A stretch of 64,000 bases of DNA from Rhizobium binae (GCF_017357225.1 NZ_CP071604.1:2297001-2361000), one strand, 5' to 3'. Counted from the stretch's first letter, positions 9,667-17,445 are shown. Translations and numbers: made by a program. Notes: a model not told the origin generated them from the sequence alone.

Positions 9667-10488
9667 ATGGCAAATCACAAGCCAGCAGTGCCTGACGTGT
9701 CGATCCACGACTACGCGCCAGCGGAAGCAATTGAAGGAAACCTTCTCGACAACGCCTCGGATCCCGACGGCGACTTGCTTCAGGTTCAGTTCGTCAATGG
9801 AATAAGAATCCCCAATAAGACGGGCGAGCCCGGATCTCTGACCATCGAAGGCGAGCACGGAACGCTGACGATTTGGAGCAATGGCGGCTATAGCTACACG
9901 GTTACTGATCCCGCAAGCCTCGAGTCCGGCCAGGTCTTCGCCGAAAAATTCTCCTTCAAGATCTCCGATGGAAAAGGCGGCACCGATGTCGCCAATCTCA
10001 ACATCGGCGTGCATACGCCTCCGCAAGGGCTGTATTCCATCGATTTCGAGAACGCGCCCACGGAATATCCGGGGCAGCCGGATATCGCCTCGGGCTATTC
10101 CGGTTTCAAGTTTGGCGACAAGCTCGACGGCAATCTGTGGACGGTCGCCGAATCCGGTGGCAACGAATACGTCGTCACCAACCCTTACAATCCGTTCTTC
10201 GATCGCGTTGACGGCAAGCTCTTCACGGTGGAGGGTGTCGACGTCGCGACGGTTTTCGACCCGGCCTATCAAGGTGTCGATGCTCTTGTGACGTTCGAAG
10301 GCTATATCGATGGCAACAAGGTGAGCGAGCTGTCGCTGACGGTTTATGGCGATACCATTGCCGATGGCCAGCACATTTCGTTGGCAGCCTTGGGTGCAGT
10401 CGATTTCATCCGCTTCGATATTCAACCCGATGTGGAGCCGACGGGCTTTCCGCAGCTCGCATTTGACAACTTCAGCGTCCTCGTCTGA
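9667..10488 (+). CDS. VCBS/cadherin-like beta-sandwich protein
   Basis: This 273-residue acidic protein begins with a domain of the VCBS/Ig-like cadherin type: residues 15-40 contain EGNLLDNASDPDGD, and the end of the domain reads FKISDGKGGTDVANLNIGV. These are calcium-type Asp/Gly-rich motifs seen in type I secreted adhesins. The second half (from about residue 120) begins YSIDFENAP and ends with QLAFDNFSVLV, like lectin-type or PEP-CTERM-associated beta-sandwiches. There is no signal peptide, so secretion by a type I system is possible but unproven. The ATG is preceded by AGGGAGA six bases upstream. The gene stands alone, with its own terminator. Confidence 0.75.
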   Translation: MANHKPAVPDVSIHDYAPAEAIEGNLLDNASDPDGDLLQVQFVNGIRIPNKTGEPGSLTIEGEHGTLTIWSNGGYSYTVTDPASLESGQVFAEKFSFKISDGKGGTDVANLNIGVHTPPQGLYSIDFENAPTEYPGQPDIASGYSGFKFGDKLDGNLWTVAESGGNEYVVTNPYNPFFDRVDGKLFTVEGVDVATVFDPAYQGVDALVTFEGYIDGNKVSELSLTVYGDTIADGQHISLAALGAVDFIRFDIQPDVEPTGFPQLAFDNFSVLV

Positions 10489-10499
10489 CGACGGCAGAA

Positions 10500-10530
10500 A
10501 GAAGCGGCTGTCAAAGCCGCTTCTCTCTGC
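10500..10530 (+). terminator. Rho-independent terminator after the VCBS-like gene
   Basis: A 10-bp stem AGAAGCGGCT / AGCCGCTTCT with a 5-base loop begins 12 bases after the stop codon. It is followed by a short pyrimidine run rather than a clean T tract. Confidence 0.65.
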
Positions 10531-10659
10531 AGAACAAGTTGACGCTGCGGTCAAAGCTGCTAAAAAGCCGGCCTGTGAGTGAATGGGCAGCAAATCGGCA
10601 GAAACCACCGATGCACCAGAAATCCCAAAACGGAATTTCTTACAGCTTCTCAATTACTT

Positions 10660-10749
10660 GGAAGAGTGTCCGAGTGGTTTAAGGAACCGGTCTTGAAAAC
10701 CGGCGTGCGGGAAACCGTACCGTGGGTTCGAATCCCACCTCTTCCGCCA
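10660..10749 (+). tRNA. tRNA-Ser (anticodon TGA)
   Basis: A 90-base tRNA with a 7-bp acceptor stem (GGAAGAG pairing with CTCTTCC). The anticodon arm CCGGT-CTTGAAA-ACCGG exposes TGA. A long variable arm follows (type II, as expected for Ser), then a T arm with GGTTCGAATCC, and the CCA end is encoded. It reads UCA and wobble-related serine codons. Confidence 0.97.
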
Positions 10750-11409
10750 TTTCCCATTTTAGGTGCCGGCGTTCAGCCGCCCGATGCGGCGGTCTTGAGG
10801 CATGCCCCCAAGAGACCGAATGCAGGCGGAAGAAATCACCAGCTGGTGAGGTGGGCGGTGCGTTTGTCGTGGTGAAGTTATCCGGCACGCTCTCTCGCCT
10901 AACCCGAAATCGGCACCCCCTACTCCTTGCATAAATTCACAAGGCGCATAGATTCAAGCTATCCGATAGCTTCTACTGGTGACCACGGATGTACTGGCAC
11001 CGTGCTGATGCAATCAAAGAAAGGTTGGCGCGACCATTCGCGCCGACCTTTCTTTTTATCCAAGACCGTACTGTGGCTACTGCCGCTTTGTCATGCTGGC
11101 AGTTCATCACAAGCACCTGGCCGAACTGCTCAATACAACCGCCTCCCCTAAGCTGCTCGTCAGTGACGCCTTCCTCCTGCAGCCAAGGCTTCATGTCGAA
11201 GGCGATCTTCCGGATATCAAGTCGGTCGAACAAGCCAGGAGAGCCGGCAGCCTTGAGGCGGCAGCGAGAAATCTCATCGGCGCCATCCAAGCGGTATCGT
11301 CAAGGCGCCAAATCCCGCAAAATAAAGGCTGAGCGCGGCGGTGAAAGTGCATGAGGATATGGGATCACGCCCACGCGCGGTTCAATCATCCCCATTCGGT
11401 GCGGTCCCC
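10750..11409. other. Gene-poor region after tRNA-Ser with ambiguous open frames
   Basis: This 660-base stretch has two overlapping open frames on opposite strands, about 10973-11290 (minus, 105 codons) and 11093-11332 (plus, 79 codons). Neither shows the strong third-position GC of true genes here, and I recognise neither product. A strong hairpin at 11016-11057 would lie inside the minus frame. I see no integrase or duplicated tRNA end that would mark an island. Confidence 0.35.
11016..11057. terminator. Strong bidirectional terminator-like hairpin
   Basis: A 17-bp stem with one wobble pair (AAAGAAAGGTTGGCGCG against CGCGCCGACCTTTCTTT) closes a 6-base loop. T-rich sequence follows on the plus strand and A-rich sequence precedes it, so it could work on both strands. 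No recognised gene ends here; a small RNA from about 10900 is possible. Confidence 0.6.
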
Positions 11410-11499
11410 TCACGATAAGAGCGAATAGACCCAGACGCCGATCGAACCCCAGAAGATCACCGGCGTCAGTATCATTCCCAAAACGATTATTTTCGTCAC
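11410..11499 (-). CDS. Small single-pass membrane protein (29 aa)
   Basis: From a GTG start at 11499, a 29-codon frame encodes a short basic N-terminus (VTKI) and one long hydrophobic helix (VLGMILTPVIFWGSIGVWVY), ending SLLS. A GGAG lies about 10 bases upstream of the GTG. Small one-helix proteins of this type are frequent in rhizobia, and their function is unknown. It sits just downstream of the MFS exporter gene on the same strand and could be cotranscribed. The longer frame upstream of the GTG is low-complexity and unlikely. Confidence 0.5.
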   Translation of the reverse strand: MTKIIVLGMILTPVIFWGSIGVWVYSLLS

Positions 11500-11656
11500 T
11501 GCTGTAAGACTCCGCAATTCTGCCCCGCGGCGAAAACCTATTGCGGCAGCCGCGAGTTTGGTATCGGCACGAAGTCCGGGTCGGATCGGACCTTGGTCGG
11601 TTTGGCTCGAAGGGCGACGGGCCGGGGAAGTGATCCATGTGCCTCCCCGTCCGGCC

Positions 11657-13084
11657 TCAATGCCCCGCGGGCGCTCGGCCAAGACGGCAAGTCCCGACCG
11701 CGATGGCGAGTGCGACGGCGATCAATGTGGCGGCGACGGCAAAAGTGATCTGCATGCCGAGATGAACGGCCTCGGGAGGCGCGCCGGCGATGTCCGATGT
11801 CGCCGATGCTCGCGCGAATATAGCCCCCATGACGGATGCGCCGGTGACCAGCCCGAGATTGCGCGACAAGTTGAGCGTCCCCGAGATGACGCCGCGCTGG
11901 TCGGGAGCGACATCTGCCATGACGGCCGTGTTATTCGCCGCCTGGAATAGCTGATAACCGGGCGTGAGAATGACGATGGCGGCGATGTAGCCGGCAATGC
12001 CGGGAAGCAGGGCAAGTGCCGTGGCGCCTGTCACCATGGCGACGAGTCCCGCGGCGATCACGAATCGCGCATCCAGCCGATCAACCAGGCGACCGGCCGG
12101 AATGCCGCTCAGGATGGAGATAACCGGGCCGATGGACATGACTGCGCCAACGGCAGCCTCGCCGAGGCCGAGCGCACGGGAGAGATAGAAGGGCGCGACC
12201 ACCAGGGTCGCCATCATGACAGTCGAGACCAGCGCGTTCGTGGCCAGGCTGGCGCTCAGCACGGGATTGCGGAACACCGCCAATCGGATCAGCGGCGAGG
12301 CCGTCCTCGCTGAGACGAAGATGAAGAGGCCGGCGCCGCAGACGGTCGCCGCCAGCAGGACCAGGTTCAATGGCCCGAAGCTGCCGCGGCCGATCGTCAT
12401 TGCCAGCGCATAGGCTGAAAGCGTCGCGGCAAGCAGCACAGTGCCGGCCATGTCGAAGCCGGACTGCTGCGTTTTTCCGATCTTGGCATCGACAGGCAGA
12501 AAACGATAGGCGAGAGCGAAGGTGACGGCGCCGAGCGGCACGTTGACGAGGAAGATCGCCGGCCAGCCAAGCCCCGCGATCAGAACGCCGCCGAGCGACG
12601 GACCGAGAGCGGTGCCGATCGCCGACATGGTTCCGAGCAGCCCCATGGCGCTGCCGGTTTTCGCTTTCGGTACCGTATCGCCGACAAACGCCACGGTGAG
12701 AGCCATCATGATCGCCGCGCCGATGCCCTGCACCGCTCGCGCAGCCGTGATCAGCCAGAGCGCTGGCGCGATCGCACACAGGACGGACGCCAGCGTGAAA
12801 AGCAGGATGCCGATAAGCAGCAGCCGTCTGCGGCCGGTCAAATCGCCGAGCCGCCCGACGCTCACGATCAGAGTGGTGATGGCGAGGAGATAGGCCAGCA
12901 CAATCCACTGCGCGTCCTGGAAGGAGCCATTAAATGCCCGCGCCAGGGCCGGCAGGCCGACATTGGCGATGCTGGTGCCGAGTGACGGCAGCAGCATGGA
13001 GAGCGAAAGACTGGCGAGCGTCCAGCGGACGGATGTCGGGCGTTCGACGCCCGCCGCGCCGTGTTCTGCAATGATCGGCTTCAC
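11657..13084 (-). CDS. MFS drug exporter, DHA2 (EmrB/QacA-like) type
   Basis: This 475-residue protein has about 14 transmembrane segments. MFS motif A is seen as GRLGDLTGRRRL after TM2. The antiporter motif C region (GTALGPSLGGVL) stands in TM5 and leads into GWPAIFLVNVPLG, typical of proton-coupled multidrug exporters of the DHA2 group. The start is GTG at 13084, five bases after GGAGG. It is divergently transcribed from a LysR regulator, a common arrangement in which the regulator controls the exporter in response to its substrate. Confidence 0.92.
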   Translation of the reverse strand: MKPIIAEHGAAGVERPTSVRWTLASLSLSMLLPSLGTSIANVGLPALARAFNGSFQDAQWIVLAYLLAITTLIVSVGRLGDLTGRRRLLLIGILLFTLASVLCAIAPALWLITAARAVQGIGAAIMMALTVAFVGDTVPKAKTGSAMGLLGTMSAIGTALGPSLGGVLIAGLGWPAIFLVNVPLGAVTFALAYRFLPVDAKIGKTQQSGFDMAGTVLLAATLSAYALAMTIGRGSFGPLNLVLLAATVCGAGLFIFVSARTASPLIRLAVFRNPVLSASLATNALVSTVMMATLVVAPFYLSRALGLGEAAVGAVMSIGPVISILSGIPAGRLVDRLDARFVIAAGLVAMVTGATALALLPGIAGYIAAIVILTPGYQLFQAANNTAVMADVAPDQRGVISGTLNLSRNLGLVTGASVMGAIFARASATSDIAGAPPEAVHLGMQITFAVAATLIAVALAIAVGTCRLGRAPAGH

Positions 13085-13221
13085 TTTGACCTCCGTTTCG
13101 CGCTCCTAAAATGGAGCTCACGAAACCTAGTCTTGTCGTTGCCATGGCGGAAGGCGCAGCATTTGCAGTTCATCCATGCGTTTGACGCCACATGATGGGA
13201 AAGCATGTTACACTCGCATGC

Positions 13222-14115
13222 ATGTCGACACCTGATCTCAACCTGCTTGTCACCCTTGATGTCCTGCTTGCCGAAGGCAGCGTTGCCCGTGCCGCCGAGA
13301 GGCTGCGTCTCAGCCCGTCGGCGATGAGCCGGCAACTGGCGCGATTGCGCGAAGCCACGGGCGATCCGCTGCTGGTGCGCGCCGGCCGCGGCCTGGTCCC
13401 GACGCCGCGGGCGGTCGAGCTGCGCGAGCAGGTCGGCCGGATCGTCGAAGATGGCCGGGCGGTGCTGCGGCCGGCCGAGGCGCTTGATATCAGCCGGCTC
13501 GTCCGAACCTTCACACTGCGCGCCAGCGAAGGCTTTGCCGAAAGCTTCGGCCCCGGTCTCATTGCTCACCTCAGCGGGCAAGCGCCCGGCGTGCGGCTGC
13601 GCTTCGTTCAGAAACCGGACAAGGACAGCACGCCGATGCGCGATGGAAGCGTCGATCTGGAAACCGGTGTCGTCGACGAAACGATAGGACCGGAGGTGCG
13701 GACGCAGGCCTTGTTCCGCGACCGTTTCATCGGCGTCGTGCGCATCGGACATCCGCTTTGCCGGGACGAGATCACGCCCGCCCGTTACACAGCTGGCGGT
13801 CACATCGCCGTCTCCCGACGCGGGCTCGACAAGGGATCGATCGACGACGCTCTGAACGCGCTCGGGCTGGACCGGCAGGTCGCCACCATCGTCGGCGGTT
13901 TTTCCACAGCGCTGGCGCTCGCCCGTGCCTCCGACCTTATTGCCAGCGTTCCCGAACGGCACACCGTCGCTTTGCGGGTGGGAATGCACAGTTTCCCGCT
14001 TCCCGTCCCGACGCCGGAGCTGACGATTTCACTGCTGTGGCACCCCCGAATGGAAGCCGATCCCGCGCATCGCTGGCTGCGCAACTGCGTTCGTGACGTC
14101 TGCGCAGCGACGTGA
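13222..14115 (+). CDS. LysR family transcriptional regulator
   Basis: This 297-residue protein has an N-terminal winged helix (residues 4-63, with AAERLRLSPSAMSRQLARLRE as recognition region) and a C-terminal periplasmic-binding-like effector domain from about residue 90. The start is uncertain: ATG codons at 13192, 13195 and 13222 are all in frame, and the last begins the normal LysR N-terminus (MSTPDLNLLVTLDVLL). Its position, divergent from the MFS exporter and 137 bases away, suggests it regulates that gene and itself. Confidence 0.9.
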   Translation: MSTPDLNLLVTLDVLLAEGSVARAAERLRLSPSAMSRQLARLREATGDPLLVRAGRGLVPTPRAVELREQVGRIVEDGRAVLRPAEALDISRLVRTFTLRASEGFAESFGPGLIAHLSGQAPGVRLRFVQKPDKDSTPMRDGSVDLETGVVDETIGPEVRTQALFRDRFIGVVRIGHPLCRDEITPARYTAGGHIAVSRRGLDKGSIDDALNALGLDRQVATIVGGFSTALALARASDLIASVPERHTVALRVGMHSFPLPVPTPELTISLLWHPRMEADPAHRWLRNCVRDVCAAT

Positions 14116-14221
14116 CGGGAGAGCCCGCGAGGCCGAGGTCGGATCGGACTATCCGGGGGACGGCGGTTGACTATCCTGTGCCGCCGTGATTTCCCCTCCC
14201 GTATTAGCAAGTGAGGACATC

Positions 14222-14446
14222 ATGGCCGAGGACATTATCGTAAAGGACAGCAACGGAAGCCAGCTTCACGACGGCGATTCCGTGACTCTCATCAAAGACC
14301 TCAAGGTCAAGGGCACCTCAGAGACGCTGAAGCGCGGGACTTTGGTGAAGGGCATTCGCCTGACGGACAATCCCGGCGAGATCGAGTGCAACACCAAGCA
14401 GGTCAAGGGCCTCGTGCTGAGAACGGAATTCCTGAAAAAGGCTTAG
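14222..14446 (+). CDS. PhnA-type protein, C-terminal domain only
   Basis: The 74-residue protein matches the C-terminal SH3-like domain of PhnA/YjdM (IIVKDSNGSQLHDGDSVTLI, then KDLKVKG and KKA at the end). It lacks the N-terminal four-cysteine zinc ribbon present in the E. coli protein, which is about 110 residues. The start has GAGGACATC upstream, and no upstream cysteine pairs are encoded in frame, so this is a genuine short form. Despite the family name, no phosphonate genes are nearby and its role is unknown. Confidence 0.85.
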   Translation: MAEDIIVKDSNGSQLHDGDSVTLIKDLKVKGTSETLKRGTLVKGIRLTDNPGEIECNTKQVKGLVLRTEFLKKA

Positions 14447-14477
14447 GCTTTGCTCGCCGGCGGCTCCTCCTGAGTGT

Positions 14478-15287
14478 CTATTCCGCCACTTCCTCGGTGA
14501 CCACTTCGAAGCGGGAGAGTGTTGCAGGGCCGAACGCCGTCGACATGGCGACGTCGGTGGCATCGCGACCGGTCGCCATCAATATCCTGCCGATCCGCGG
14601 AGTGTTGTGCCGGGCATCGACCGTATGCCAATGACCGCCGAGAAAGACCTCGAACCAGGCGCTGAAATCCATTGGATTGGGATCGGCTGGAACGCCGATA
14701 TCGCCGAGATAGCCCGTGCAATATCTGGCAGGAATATTCATGCACCGGCAAAGCGCGATGGCGAGATGGGCAAAATCACGGCAGACGCCGCTTTTGTCGG
14801 TAAAACCGCCATGCGCAGTCCGGAGAACGTCGGCCTTCTGGTAGTCGAAAGTGATGTGGTTGTGCACAAAGTCGCAGATCGCCTGCACGCGCGCCCAGCC
14901 GAGCCGCGTCGATGAAAAAGTTTCCCAGGCAAAATCCGAGAGCCTGTCGGTGTCGCAGTAACGGCTGCCAAGCAGGAAGACGAGCACCTCGTCGGGCAGG
15001 TCCTTGATCGCGTGCTGCACGGCCTCGGTGGGCACGACGTCGGCTTGCCCGGTATCGTAGATCTCAAACCGCGTCGAAATCGTCGTCAGCCCGGGCGGAG
15101 AGACAATCCGGCTGCAGGCATTGCCGAAACTGTCGGTATATTCCCAGGCGTCGATTGGCCGGTCGAATGTCAGGACCTGCTCGCTCAAAAGATCGGCACG
15201 ACGGGAGGGGTGAATGTTGAGCACCAGCAGCATCGGCGTCGGCTGGATGCACTCATAGCCCAGATGAAACCCGGCGCGTATCTTCAT
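14478..15287 (-). CDS. Transglutaminase-like domain protein (His-to-Ser variant)
   Basis: This 269-residue cytosolic protein has an N-terminal beta domain (1-100) and a transglutaminase-like core. The catalytic cysteine is at 169 (SGVCRDFAHL) and an Asp at 224 (HTVDARHN). The place normally taken by the catalytic His reads FSAWFEV, with Ser at 209, so the triad looks incomplete. The start ATG at 15287 follows GAGGAAG. It is paired with a second, intact transglutaminase-like gene just upstream. Family members are putative cysteine proteases or amidases. Confidence 0.87.
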   Translation of the reverse strand: MKIRAGFHLGYECIQPTPMLLVLNIHPSRRADLLSEQVLTFDRPIDAWEYTDSFGNACSRIVSPPGLTTISTRFEIYDTGQADVVPTEAVQHAIKDLPDEVLVFLLGSRYCDTDRLSDFAWETFSSTRLGWARVQAICDFVHNHITFDYQKADVLRTAHGGFTDKSGVCRDFAHLAIALCRCMNIPARYCTGYLGDIGVPADPNPMDFSAWFEVFLGGHWHTVDARHNTPRIGRILMATGRDATDVAMSTAFGPATLSRFEVVTEEVAE

Positions 15288-15399
15288 TGTGGCTTCCTCG
15301 TGCTCTCCCCGCATCGGCGAAGGTGAGTATGGAACGCCAATCTCGCTGCCCGGTTCCAGCAGGCGGCGCACCTGTCATTGAACCGCGGGCGATCCACCA

Positions 15400-16293
15400 T
15401 CACCCCTCTTTAATCCACGCCTGCCGCGTGGTCACGTTGACCTGCACCGTCATGCTGTCGAAATCCGACCCGTCGCCGTCATAGCTGCCGCTCAATGGAA
15501 TTGCCTGGCGCGGATCACGGGCAACGGCCACGCGAATGAGATCGCGGTTGCCGACGATGCCATTGGTCGGATCGAACTCCGCCCACCCGGCCCCGGGAAG
15601 ATAGACCTGACACCATGCATGCGTGGAGCCGCCACCGAGCACGGTGGAGCCGTCCCGATCGGGAACGTAAACATAGCCGCTGACGAATCGCGCTGCCAGG
15701 CCGAGCGTACGTGCTGCCTCCATCATCAGAAGCGCGAAATCCCGGCACGTGCCGGAGCGCAGATGCAAGGTCTCAAGCGGTGTCTGCGTGCCATGTTCCT
15801 GGCGCCGCGCATAAACGAAGCTTTCCCGAATGGCATAACAGAGCGTCATCAAGAGGTGCCCGGTCTCGGTCGGGTGCCCCAGGCGCACGAACCGGCGCGC
15901 CCAGCGGCCGATCTCATCGCCCGGATCGGGATAATGGCGCTGCATCGCCGGCGCGAGATCGGCGATTTCGTCCTTGTCGTAGGAGAAGGGATAGGTGAGC
16001 GCCGCCTCGTCGATTCGAATATCCGGGGCGAGCTGGGGTGTATGGTCGAGCGTGATCCAGGTTTCGAAACGAAGCTCGGACGACGGCCGCGAAAAATCGA
16101 CGAGCGCCACGCAATTGCCGAAAACATCGTGGATCCAGCGCACATGACTTTGCTCCGGATAGGTCGTCAGGGACGCTTCGATCAGCCGCTGGTCGAAACT
16201 GTCGCGCGGCCGGAACATCAGACGATGCTCGCCGAAATCGACCTCCCTGCGGTAACGATAGGCCGTGATGTGGCGGACGGAGAAAATTGTCAT
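15400..16293 (-). CDS. Transglutaminase-like cysteine protease family protein
   Basis: This 297-residue protein has an N-terminal beta-rich region ending in DVFGN-type sequence, then a transglutaminase core with the full triad: Cys183 (SGTCRDFALL), His225 (GSTHAWCQVYLPGAGW) and Asp241 (EFDPTNG). No signal peptide is visible, so it is probably cytoplasmic. It precedes the His-to-Ser paralogue by 112 bases on the same strand and the two may be cotranscribed. The substrate is unknown. Confidence 0.88.
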   Translation of the reverse strand: MTIFSVRHITAYRYRREVDFGEHRLMFRPRDSFDQRLIEASLTTYPEQSHVRWIHDVFGNCVALVDFSRPSSELRFETWITLDHTPQLAPDIRIDEAALTYPFSYDKDEIADLAPAMQRHYPDPGDEIGRWARRFVRLGHPTETGHLLMTLCYAIRESFVYARRQEHGTQTPLETLHLRSGTCRDFALLMMEAARTLGLAARFVSGYVYVPDRDGSTVLGGGSTHAWCQVYLPGAGWAEFDPTNGIVGNRDLIRVAVARDPRQAIPLSGSYDGDGSDFDSMTVQVNVTTRQAWIKEG

Positions 16294-16472
16294 GGCCCGC
16301 CACCGGCTGATCTATTCACCTTACTGCTCCCAAGATGGCGACTCCGTCTCCTCATGAAGCGCCCTTCCCGCTTCCCCGCCTATCCCGATTTCTTGTCATA
16401 TAAGCAGGTTTGAAAGATTGCTATTGTACCTTCACCGATCGACGGCAGAGCCGTTCAAGCTGAGAGGATAAC

Positions 16473-16589
16473 ATGCACATCATCTGGGACGTTCTGACGC
16501 TTCTGCTGACCATCGGTTCGCTCTATGGCGGTCGCGAATATCGGATTATTCGCGCCCGTGCCCGCGCCCAGAATTGGGGCAACTTCTAA
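16473..16589 (+). CDS. Small membrane-associated protein (38 aa)
   Basis: An ATG at 16473, preceded by GAGAGGATAAC, opens a 38-codon frame. It has a hydrophobic first half (IIWDVLTLLLTIGSLYGG) and a strongly basic second half (REYRIIRARARAQNW). The layout suggests a one-helix membrane anchor with a cationic cytoplasmic tail. I do not recognise the family. A terminator lies about 130 bases downstream. Confidence 0.6.
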   Translation: MHIIWDVLTLLLTIGSLYGGREYRIIRARARAQNWGNF

Positions 16590-16717
16590 AACCGATCCTG
16601 GCGGTCGCGGCCGCAATCTGTCGGTCGCGATTACGTCGAATGACGCAATGTCAAACGCTTAAGGAAATGCTGTATTAGTCGAGACGGTTTCCATCCGTCT
16701 ATTCTCTCTGTTATGCC

Positions 16718-16747
16718 AAGCCCGCCTCACCCCAGGCGGGCTTTTTT
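16718..16747 (+). terminator. Rho-independent terminator
   Basis: An AAGCCCGCCT / AGGCGGGCTT stem with a short loop is followed by a run of six T. A second small hairpin (GACGG / CCGTC) sits about 20 bases upstream. It may end the 16473 gene, but the 130-base gap also allows a separate small RNA from about 16640. Confidence 0.8.
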
Positions 16748-16794
16748 CATGCACGCTCGGCTGCTCGGCGACGGCGCGCGTTTCGCTGCTGCCG

Positions 16795-16950
16795 CTACTT
16801 CTTGGCGCCGGCCGAAAGCACCCGATGCGTCGCGTCGTCCATTGCGTGGCTGGCCTCCTGTCCATCCTTCTTCAGTCCGTACGCGGTATTGCCGCAGGCG
16901 GAAAGCGTCAGCAGGGAGAGGCAGGCGAAGGCGACAGCAGCTTTTGACAT
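16795..16950 (-). CDS. Entericidin-like small lipoprotein
   Basis: This 51-residue protein has a short lipoprotein signal (MSKAAVAFACLSLLTLSAC) with lipobox LSAC and then about 32 residues rich in small, polar residues (GNTAYGLKKDGQEA). Length and layout match the entericidin A/B family of small envelope lipoproteins, often induced by stress. A longer in-frame start upstream is unlikely because it lacks a signal sequence. A GGAAC-N17-AGTT sequence about 110 bases upstream (17058-17083) is a weak candidate for an EcfG promoter. Confidence 0.8.
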   Translation of the reverse strand: MSKAAVAFACLSLLTLSACGNTAYGLKKDGQEASHAMDDATHRVLSAGAKK

Positions 16951-17211
16951 TGTTTTTTCCCGGATGGAGGCGACCTGCATGAAAAATGATGCAGTCGGCG
17001 CCAAAATCAATCCGCCGCTCAGGACATGAAAGCGGCAGCCAGCCGAAGAGCTCAACCAACTGCACCAGATCGGGGCAAGTTCCGGCGCCCATTCCCACAC
17101 TGATCTAGGTTACGCCTGACAAAAACTCCATGGGCCGTTGCACTGCTTGAGGATTGGCGCAAGAACCACCAGTAGACCGTGTATTTACGCTTATATCAAA
17201 TCGGGAAACCC

Positions 17212-17227
17212 TACCACGTATGTAGTA
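17212..17227. promoter_or_regulatory. Dyad-symmetric candidate operator
   Basis: The 16-base sequence TACCACGTATGTAGTA is a dyad of the form TACnACnTAnGTnGTA, similar in size and style to LuxR/GerE-type sites. It lies 117 bases upstream of the 38-residue membrane protein at 17329. The cognate regulator is unknown. Confidence 0.35.
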
Positions 17228-17253
17228 GTTATACTTTTATTTAAATATCATTC

Positions 17254-17269
17254 TTAACTATTCATTAAC
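17254..17269. promoter_or_regulatory. CtrA binding site (TTAA-N7-TTAAC)
   Basis: TTAACTATTCATTAAC is an exact match to the full alphaproteobacterial CtrA box. It lies 60 bases before the start codon of the small protein gene at 17329, in an AT-rich stretch. CtrA is the cell-cycle master regulator. Whether it activates or represses depends on the position of the start site, which is not known. Confidence 0.6.
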
Positions 17270-17328
17270 AATAACCTTGTGTCGCTCGCGCTTAGGCTTA
17301 TTCTTTACTCCAAAGGGGAGAGGAAAGA

Positions 17329-17445
17329 ATGTTTAGCAAAAGCCTGATCATGCCTTTCGGCTTCGCAATGCTTGCTGCGGCTGGCCTGCTGTTCCAGCTG
17401 ATCGCCTACCTGCTCGAAACACCCGTCACCCTGCTGCAGCCGTAA
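17329..17445 (+). CDS. Small membrane protein (38 aa)
   Basis: An ATG right after GGGAGAGGAAAGA opens a 38-codon frame coding for a largely hydrophobic peptide with one helix (FGFAMLAAAGLLFQLIAYLL) and a short polar tail ending LLQP. The strong ribosome binding site and the regulatory sites upstream argue that it is real. It precedes the GlsB-type gene by 79 bases on the same strand. The function is unknown. Confidence 0.65.
   Translation: MFSKSLIMPFGFAMLAAAGLLFQLIAYLLETPVTLLQP

Noticed and set aside
10995..11014. Sigma-54 promoter (TGGCAC ... TGATGC)
   Set aside because: The spacing between the GG and GC elements is 11, not 10, and no suitable downstream gene exists.
10973..11332. Two overlapping frames on opposite strands (105 and 79 codons)
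   Set aside because: Both read somewhat like protein, but neither has a recognisable domain or strong third-position GC, and a terminator-type hairpin falls inside the minus-strand one. Left undecided rather than called.
10660..11410. Genomic island inserted at tRNA-Ser
   Set aside because: No integrase, no repeated tRNA 3' end and no composition shift was seen downstream.
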